Shown here one piece after another: positions 16,364 to 21,483 of a stretch of 21,483 nt of DNA (position 1 is its first letter; every line of letters starts with the position of its first letter). Below the pieces are notes generated by a model. That model was given only the letters and a program-made list of their open reading frames with translations. It was not told the origin of the DNA and made no database searches. The translations under genes and the position numbers were made by a program. Origin of the DNA: an uncultured Bacilli bacterium (lineage in GTDB: Bacteria; Bacillota_I; Bacilli_A; RF39; UBA660); NCBI GenBank assembly GCA_934098375.1, contig CAKOOC010000020.1, forward strand, positions 1-21,483, written 5' to 3'.

Positions 16364-16383
16364 AATCTTAATTGGAGGACTTT

Positions 16384-18591
16384 ATGATAAGACTTAAAGA
16401 TGTGGCTAAGTATTACTATAAAAATGGGATGATAACTAGAGGTTTTAGTAAACTTAGTGTGGAATTTAAAATGGGGGAATTTGTTGTTATAACAGGGGAG
16501 TCTGGTTCTGGTAAAAGTACGCTTTTAAATGTAATAAGTGGACTTGACTCTTATGAAGAAGGAGAAATGTATATTAATGGCAAGGAAACTAGTCATTATA
16601 GTGAAGAAGATTATGAAAAATATCGTAAAGAATATATAAGTAATATTTTTCAAAATTTTAATTTGGTAAATAGTTATACGGTATATCAAAATGTTGAACT
16701 TATTTTGCTTTTAAATGGTCATAAAAGAAAAAATGTAAAAAAGAAAGTACTTGACCTTATAAAATCAGTAGATTTATATAAATATCGTAATACTAAAGTA
16801 TCTAAACTTTCTGGAGGGCAAAAACAAAGAGTGGCGATTGCGAGAGCACTTGCCCAAAATACACCAATTATTATTGCTGATGAACCAACAGGAAATTTAG
16901 ATAAGAGATCATCAGAAAGTGTTCTTAAAACATTAAGTGAATTATCTAAAGATAAATTGGTAATTGTAGTAACGCATAATTATGAAGATTTAGAAAAATA
17001 TGCGACAAGAAAAATTACGATGTTTGATGGAAAGATTACTGAGGATAAAGTAATTAAAAAAGTAGATGAGAATAAAGATTTAAAGATAAATAATAATAAT
17101 AAAAATATAACTTTGGCAAATCAATTTAGAATTGCTTTAAGAAACACATTTAATATTATTCCGAAGTTTTTACTTTTACTCGCTGTTTTTCTATTTATGA
17201 TTATAGCGATTGTAAGTGAAACTTCTTCATTTAAGCAAAGCAAATTTAAAGCGGGAATAACGGGTTATAATTCATTTTTAGAAAATAGAGAAAAAGAAAG
17301 AGTAATAATTTCTAAAAAGGATAAAAGCATTATTACTAATGAAGACTATGATTTTATAAAAAATTTATCTAACGTTAACTATGTAGTTAAGAATGATTTA
17401 GAACTTGATTCAGTTATTAATATTTATAGTAAAACTACTTATTTTTCTGGAAGCTTACTTAGTGTAGATAAACCACTTGATTTAGATTATGGAGTGATGC
17501 CCCAAAATGATGATGAAATTGTAATAGTAGGTAGTGAAGATAATTACTATCTTAAAACACCACAGTCATTATTAGGAGTTAATTATGATTTAGCCTTAAA
17601 TTATGGTAATTTAGTTAAATCTAAATTAAAAGTCGTAGGAATAAAAATTGCTGATGTTAATAATGATGAATATAATTTTGATAATGTGAAAATATATGGT
17701 ACAGAAAACTTAGTTAAAAGCGTTAATGAGCAAATTTTAAAGAGTTATGGAATAGTTAGAGAAGTTATTAATGGTACATCTGTTTTCTTTGGAATTGAGC
17801 CGCTAAATGAAGTTAAAGAAGGATATATTTATGCAACTGAGGCTCTTAATAGCTATGCTAAGTACGGTAATGCTTTAAATAATATTGTAAAAATAATTTA
17901 CAATAATCTATATTATAATAGTGAATTAGATTTAAAGGTAAGTAAAGTTTTAACTAAGAATAATTTAAAAAATATAACAGGAAAAATTTATGATGAATAT
18001 GATAATGCGTATATCTTTTTGAATCCTAATGATTATAAAAAAATAATTAAAGAAGATAATTATCAAAGTAGTGTATTTGTTAAAGATATTAAAAAAATAG
18101 ATGAAACAAAAAAAACTTTAGAAGATGCGGGCTATAATGTTTATCCAGTAGTAGAAATGCTGGAAAATGGTTCTGCTAACTTTGTATATTTCTTAAATAT
18201 CGTTAATGTTATTGTGACTATTGTTTTATTAATTGTAATGTTCTTTATTTCTTATTTAATAATTAAGATAATACTAAAGAGTCGTCATACATATTTTTCT
18301 ACCTTAAGAATTTTAGGAGCAAGTAAAAAGTTATCTAAAAATTTACTATTTATGGAGTTATTTACCATCTTTAATATAGCGTTTATTATGGTTATAACTT
18401 TAGTTATTCTAATAGAAAAAGATGTTATTCTATTTAGTGGTTTAAAAGAAACGCTTTCATTTATGAAAATATCTGATTATGTTTTAATGTATTTATTAAT
18501 TTTATTTATGACTTATTTAATCCAAGTAAGATTTACTAAATATTTATTTAAGCAAAGTGCGATTACTACATTTAATAAGGAGGCATTATAA
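16384..18591 (+). CDS. ABC transporter, ATPase fused to FtsX/MacB-type permease (subunit 1)
   Basis: 735 residues from ATG 16384, five bases after GGAGGA; an in-frame TTG at 16372 lies before this site and is rejected. Residues about 1-225 are a MacB/LolD-type ATPase: Walker A GESGSGKST at 38-46, signature LSGGQKQ at 142-148, Walker B IIIADEP with D166 and E167, and the H-loop THN. A transmembrane helix (FLLLLAVFLFMIIAIVS) follows at about 260-280, then a large extracytoplasmic region to about 605, then three more helices near the C-terminus with the FtsX-like RILGASKKLSKN between them. This is the MacB layout, which drives conformational change at the membrane rather than transport through a channel. 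It is coupled to the next gene by TAATG. The substrate is unknown. No two-component system is adjacent, unlike many BceAB exporters of antimicrobial peptides. Confidence 0.9.
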   Translation: MIRLKDVAKYYYKNGMITRGFSKLSVEFKMGEFVVITGESGSGKSTLLNVISGLDSYEEGEMYINGKETSHYSEEDYEKYRKEYISNIFQNFNLVNSYTVYQNVELILLLNGHKRKNVKKKVLDLIKSVDLYKYRNTKVSKLSGGQKQRVAIARALAQNTPIIIADEPTGNLDKRSSESVLKTLSELSKDKLVIVVTHNYEDLEKYATRKITMFDGKITEDKVIKKVDENKDLKINNNNKNITLANQFRIALRNTFNIIPKFLLLLAVFLFMIIAIVSETSSFKQSKFKAGITGYNSFLENREKERVIISKKDKSIITNEDYDFIKNLSNVNYVVKNDLELDSVINIYSKTTYFSGSLLSVDKPLDLDYGVMPQNDDEIVIVGSEDNYYLKTPQSLLGVNYDLALNYGNLVKSKLKVVGIKIADVNNDEYNFDNVKIYGTENLVKSVNEQILKSYGIVREVINGTSVFFGIEPLNEVKEGYIYATEALNSYAKYGNALNNIVKIIYNNLYYNSELDLKVSKVLTKNNLKNITGKIYDEYDNAYIFLNPNDYKKIIKEDNYQSSVFVKDIKKIDETKKTLEDAGYNVYPVVEMLENGSANFVYFLNIVNVIVTIVLLIVMFFISYLIIKIILKSRHTYFSTLRILGASKKLSKNLLFMELFTIFNIAFIMVITLVILIEKDVILFSGLKETLSFMKISDYVLMYLLILFMTYLIQVRFTKYLFKQSAITTFNKEAL

Positions 18592-20996
18592 TGATACAGT
18601 TAGAAAAAGTTAACAAATACTTTAATAGACGTAAAAAGAATGAAATTCATGTTATTAATAATGTTAGTTTAAAACTTGATAATAAAGGTTTAGTAGCATT
18701 ACTAGGAGCAAGTGGCTCAGGTAAAACAACTTTACTAAATGTTATTGGTGGTTTAGATGACGTTAAATCAGGTAAGATTTATATAAATAATGAAAGAATT
18801 ACAAAAAGAAGTGCTTACCAAATTGATAAGATACGTAATTTGAATATTGGTTATATTTTTCAAGACTATAAATTAGTTGATACGATGAGCGTTTATGATA
18901 ATGTGGCATTAGTACTTAAAATGATTGGCTTAAAAGATAAAAAAGAAATTAAAAAAAGAGTTGATTATATACTTACTAGTCTAAACATTTATCGTTTTAG
19001 ATATAGACTTGCATCAATGCTTTCAGGAGGAGAAAGACAAAGAGTAGCGATTGCGAGAGCCTTAGTTAAAAATCCGGATATCATTTTAGCGGATGAACCA
19101 ACTGGTAATTTAGATGCTAAAAATACTTTAGAAATAATGAATATTATTAAAAGTATAAGTGAGAAAAAGTTAGTCATTTTAGTTACTCATGAAGAAAAGC
19201 TTGCTAAGTTTTATGCAGATAGAATTTTAGAAGTAGAAGATGGCACGATTAAAAAAGACTATATAAATGATAAGGAAGGTTCATTAGATTATAGATTAGA
19301 AAATAATATTTATTTAAAAGATCTTGATAAACAGGAAAAATTAGAAAGCAAATTAGGAAATATATTTTTGTATCTACAAGACGCTAAGAAACTAGATATA
19401 ACAATTGCAGTAGTTAATAATACCATTTATATTGAAAGTAAGGGTAAAGAAAATATTGAAGTAGTTGATGAAAACTCAAATATAAAACTAATAAATGAAC
19501 ATTATGAAGAGATAAAACATCAAGATGCAGCCCTTAAGAACTTTGCTTTTGAAAATATTATCAATGAAAACTATAAAAAGAGATATGCAAGTATTAATAA
19601 TATCTTTACAGTTATAATATCTGGGTTTAAAAAGATTACGAATTATTCATTAATTAAGAAATTCTTACTTTTAGGATATATGGCTGCTAGTATGTTTATA
19701 TTGTTTAGTGTGGCTAGAATTTTTGCGGTCAATACAGTAAAAGATGAAGATTTTATGACAGTTAATAAAAATTATATTGAAGTAAATATGATTAGTGTTA
19801 CAAATGATGTTTATAATAAAATAAGTTCTTTAGAAAATATTAAATATGTTTTACCGGGAGATAGCATTGTTTCGTTAATGATTTCTTATAATACATATTT
19901 ACAAAATTATAATAGAGCAAATGAATCATTTAATGGTTCTTTAGCAGATATAAGTCTTATTAGTGATGATGATTTAATATATGGACAAATGCCAAAAGAA
20001 AAAGATGAAATTGTCGTTGATACGATGACTTTAAATTATTTATATAGTGAGATGGGTAGTGCTAAACAAGCAGGTTTAAGTGATAGAAGTAAACTTATTG
20101 GGCATATGTTAAAACTAGATAATACTAATTTAGAATATAAACTAGTAGGAATATGTGATTTAAAAAGTCCTAGTATTTATGTAAATAAAGATATTATGTT
20201 AGATATGGCTTTTAGTCGTGTGATGGATGATCAAAATAGGTTTGGTTCTTTAAATGCATATGATTATAAGTTAGAAAAAGGTAGATATCCTACGGCTGAT
20301 AATGAAGTTTTAGTTAATTATAAATCTAAAGATTTTTATGCACTTAATGAAAAACTTAATACGAAAATTAACGGTGAGAAAATAAAGGTAGTTGGTTATT
20401 ATTCTGCTGATATTGATAGTGAAAATGTATTTTTAGGGACAGAAGATTTACTTAGAAATGTCTTTATAAATAAAAGTAAAAAATTGATGGTAATATCATC
20501 TACTAAAGAAGAGACAACAGAAGAACTTAAAGAATTAGGTTTTAATGCGAAAGATAGTTATAAAGTTGCAAAAGATAATTATATTAAAGAAAATCAAGAT
20601 AGTGTTAAAAGTGTTTTAATATTTTCGAGTATAATTATTGGTATTAGTTTATTTGAAATATATTTAATGATTCGTTCTTCGTTTTTATCTAGAATTAAAG
20701 AAGTAGGTATTTACCGTGCGATAGGTGTTAAAAAAAGTGACATTTATAAAATGTTCTTAGGAGAAATTTTAGCAATAACGTTAACGGCTTCATTAGCAGG
20801 AATTGCATTAATGGGATATATTTTATGGAATGTTAGTAAGGTTAAAATCTTAGGTAGTATGGTTATAATTAATTACCAAACAATTGGCTTATCGATATTA
20901 ATTTGTTTTGCATTTAATATAATAGTTGGATTAATTCCAGTTTATAAAGTTGTTTCTAGAACGCCTTCAGAAATTTTGGCAAGACATGATATATAA
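18591..20996 (+). CDS. ABC transporter, ATPase fused to FtsX/MacB-type permease (subunit 2)
   Basis: 801 residues, ATG overlapping the previous stop by one base, with AAGGAGG at 18579-18585. The ATPase (about 1-225) has Walker A GASGSGKTT at 39-47, signature LSGGERQ at 144-150, and Walker B IILADEP with D168 and E169. A cytoplasmic linker of about 100 residues is followed by helix 1 (FLLLGYMAASMFILF), an extracytoplasmic domain of about 300 residues, and helices 2-4 with the FtsX motif KEVGIYRAIGVKKSDIYK and ending TPSEILARHDI. Sequence and gene coupling suggest a heterodimer with subunit 1, giving two active ATP sites. The linker (ENNIYLKDLDKQE through KNFAFENIINENY) has no counterpart in subunit 1. 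The substrate is unknown. Confidence 0.9.
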   Translation: MIQLEKVNKYFNRRKKNEIHVINNVSLKLDNKGLVALLGASGSGKTTLLNVIGGLDDVKSGKIYINNERITKRSAYQIDKIRNLNIGYIFQDYKLVDTMSVYDNVALVLKMIGLKDKKEIKKRVDYILTSLNIYRFRYRLASMLSGGERQRVAIARALVKNPDIILADEPTGNLDAKNTLEIMNIIKSISEKKLVILVTHEEKLAKFYADRILEVEDGTIKKDYINDKEGSLDYRLENNIYLKDLDKQEKLESKLGNIFLYLQDAKKLDITIAVVNNTIYIESKGKENIEVVDENSNIKLINEHYEEIKHQDAALKNFAFENIINENYKKRYASINNIFTVIISGFKKITNYSLIKKFLLLGYMAASMFILFSVARIFAVNTVKDEDFMTVNKNYIEVNMISVTNDVYNKISSLENIKYVLPGDSIVSLMISYNTYLQNYNRANESFNGSLADISLISDDDLIYGQMPKEKDEIVVDTMTLNYLYSEMGSAKQAGLSDRSKLIGHMLKLDNTNLEYKLVGICDLKSPSIYVNKDIMLDMAFSRVMDDQNRFGSLNAYDYKLEKGRYPTADNEVLVNYKSKDFYALNEKLNTKINGEKIKVVGYYSADIDSENVFLGTEDLLRNVFINKSKKLMVISSTKEETTEELKELGFNAKDSYKVAKDNYIKENQDSVKSVLIFSSIIIGISLFEIYLMIRSSFLSRIKEVGIYRAIGVKKSDIYKMFLGEILAITLTASLAGIALMGYILWNVSKVKILGSMVIINYQTIGLSILICFAFNIIVGLIPVYKVVSRTPSEILARHDI

Positions 20997-21030
20997 AAAA
21001 TTGTGCAAAAAGTTGCATGATTTTTTGTTT
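20995..21030 (+). terminator. Terminator after the ABC transporter pair
   Basis: A continuous 14-bp stem pairs 20995-21008 with 21013-21026 (core TGCAA with TTGCA, two G·T pairs, and a six-A/six-T base) around the loop AAAG. The tail is TTTTTT-G-TTT. It starts in the stop codon. Confidence 0.85.
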
Positions 21031-21101
21031 GGATAAATAGATACTTTTTAAGATGAAACTGCCGGTTAATACCATAGACTTTTTACATATACAACATTAA
21101 C

Positions 21102-21128
21102 TTGACAGGGGGGGGTTATTTATATAAT
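21102..21128 (+). promoter_or_regulatory. Promoter with G8 tract in the spacer, for the second surface-protein gene
   Basis: A perfect TTGACA (21102-21107) and a perfect TATAAT (21123-21128) are separated by only 15 bases, eight of which are an uninterrupted G run (21108-21115). Optimal spacing is 17, so adding two G would give an ideal promoter. Transcription would start near 21135, about 20 bases before the ATG. Confidence 0.8.
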
Positions 21129-21154
21129 TATGTAGAAAATATCGGGTGGTAAAC

Positions 21155-21483
21155 ATGAATTATATAAATAACAAAAATAAAATTTATAAGGTGGTTTTTT
21201 CTTTAATCGGTTTCATTTTAATGTTAAGTGGTGTTTCTTATGCTTATTTTGTATCTAAAGTAAATAATAATGAAAGTGCATCAACTATGGCTGGAGAAGC
21301 TGCTAATTTGGAATTAGAATTTAAAGAAGGAATTAATCAAATAAATGGAGAAGGTATATTTCCAGGGTGGAGTGATACAAAGACATTTACAGTTAAAAAT
21401 AAAAGTAGTATAGATGTTTATTATAATTTATATATAAGTGATATAAAAAACGAATTAATGAGTGAAAGCATATCATATAAAAT
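21155..21483 (+). CDS. TasA/camelysin-like exported surface protein (partial, runs off the window)
   Basis: 109 codons are visible from ATG 21155, with GGGTGG at 21144-21149. After a basic start (MNYINNKNKIYK) a hydrophobic segment ends GVSYAYFVSKV, the TasA/camelysin-type signal sequence. The mature part aligns with the protein at 119-1231: NNNES, AGEAANL, FKEG, IFPGW, TKTF-V-N and NELM-S all recur in order. It is therefore a paralog. The rest, including any C-terminal binding module, lies outside the window. Its promoter spacer holds the G8 tract, so expression is probably variable between cells. Confidence 0.8.
   Translation, partial: MNYINNKNKIYKVVFSLIGFILMLSGVSYAYFVSKVNNNESASTMAGEAANLELEFKEGINQINGEGIFPGWSDTKTFTVKNKSSIDVYYNLYISDIKNELMSESISYK

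Noticed and set aside
16372..16383. TTG start adding four residues to the first ABC protein
   Set aside because: The TTG lies ahead of the GGAGGA ribosome binding site that serves ATG 16384, and MIRLKDV is the usual start of this ATPase family.
21029..21101. Possible short gene or RNA between the ABC terminator and the G8 promoter
   Set aside because: No open frame with a ribosome binding site, no stable hairpin and no tRNA-like pattern was seen; it reads as a plain intergenic spacer.
1..21483. CRISPR arrays, insertion sequences, tRNA or rRNA genes
   Set aside because: No spaced direct repeats, transposase-like frames, terminal inverted repeats or cloverleaf patterns were recognised anywhere in the window.

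Overview
The window is AT-rich, every gene lies on the + strand, and the standard code applies: TGG is used for Trp, and TGA closes a gene at 11503 without interrupting any ORF. Gene order (RsmC/YbxB-like methyltransferase, rpoB, rpoC), the ruvAB operon with a Bacillus-type LexA box, and the Shine-Dalgarno sites point to a low-GC Firmicute. An uncultured gut-type member of the Bacilli (RF39/Tenericutes-related) fits best. TGA as stop argues against Mycoplasma or Spiroplasma. This placement is inference.

Layout. Positions 1-35 are the end of an upstream gene with a terminator. 119-1231 encodes an exported TasA/camelysin-like surface protein with a C-terminal carbohydrate-binding-like module, set between the upstream gene and the RNA polymerase block. 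1276-9310 holds the methyltransferase, rpoB and rpoC; the rpoBC promoter lies across the 3' end of the methyltransferase gene. A terminator that includes the rpoC stop codon overlaps the promoter of a small, apparently leaderless membrane-protein gene (about 9339-9539). ruvA and ruvB (9657-11214) follow a promoter with a near-consensus LexA operator. Downstream lie a small Cys-rich membrane protein (11234-11503), a translationally coupled small membrane ORF that looks frameshifted or decayed (from 11500), and then the folate/thymidylate genes glyA, thyA and an in-frame dihydrofolate reductase-thymidylate kinase fusion (11899-15207). queA (15282-16307) is a single-gene unit. Two overlapping genes (16384-20996) encode full-length NBD-FtsX/MacB-type ABC proteins that probably form a heterodimer. 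The window ends inside a second TasA/camelysin-like gene (from 21155), whose promoter has a run of eight G between -35 and -10.

How the genes work together. GlyA makes methylene-THF, ThyA uses it to convert dUMP to dTMP and releases dihydrofolate, the DHFR half recycles dihydrofolate, and the kinase half phosphorylates dTMP. One gene set therefore covers the thymidylate cycle plus the next step toward dTTP. The two surface-protein paralogs and the ABC pair are the accessory content. The points most worth following up are the DHFR-TMK fusion, the G8 promoter (probable phase variation), RpoB residues that predict intrinsic rifampicin resistance, the LexA box before ruvAB, and the leaderless and Cys-rich small genes.
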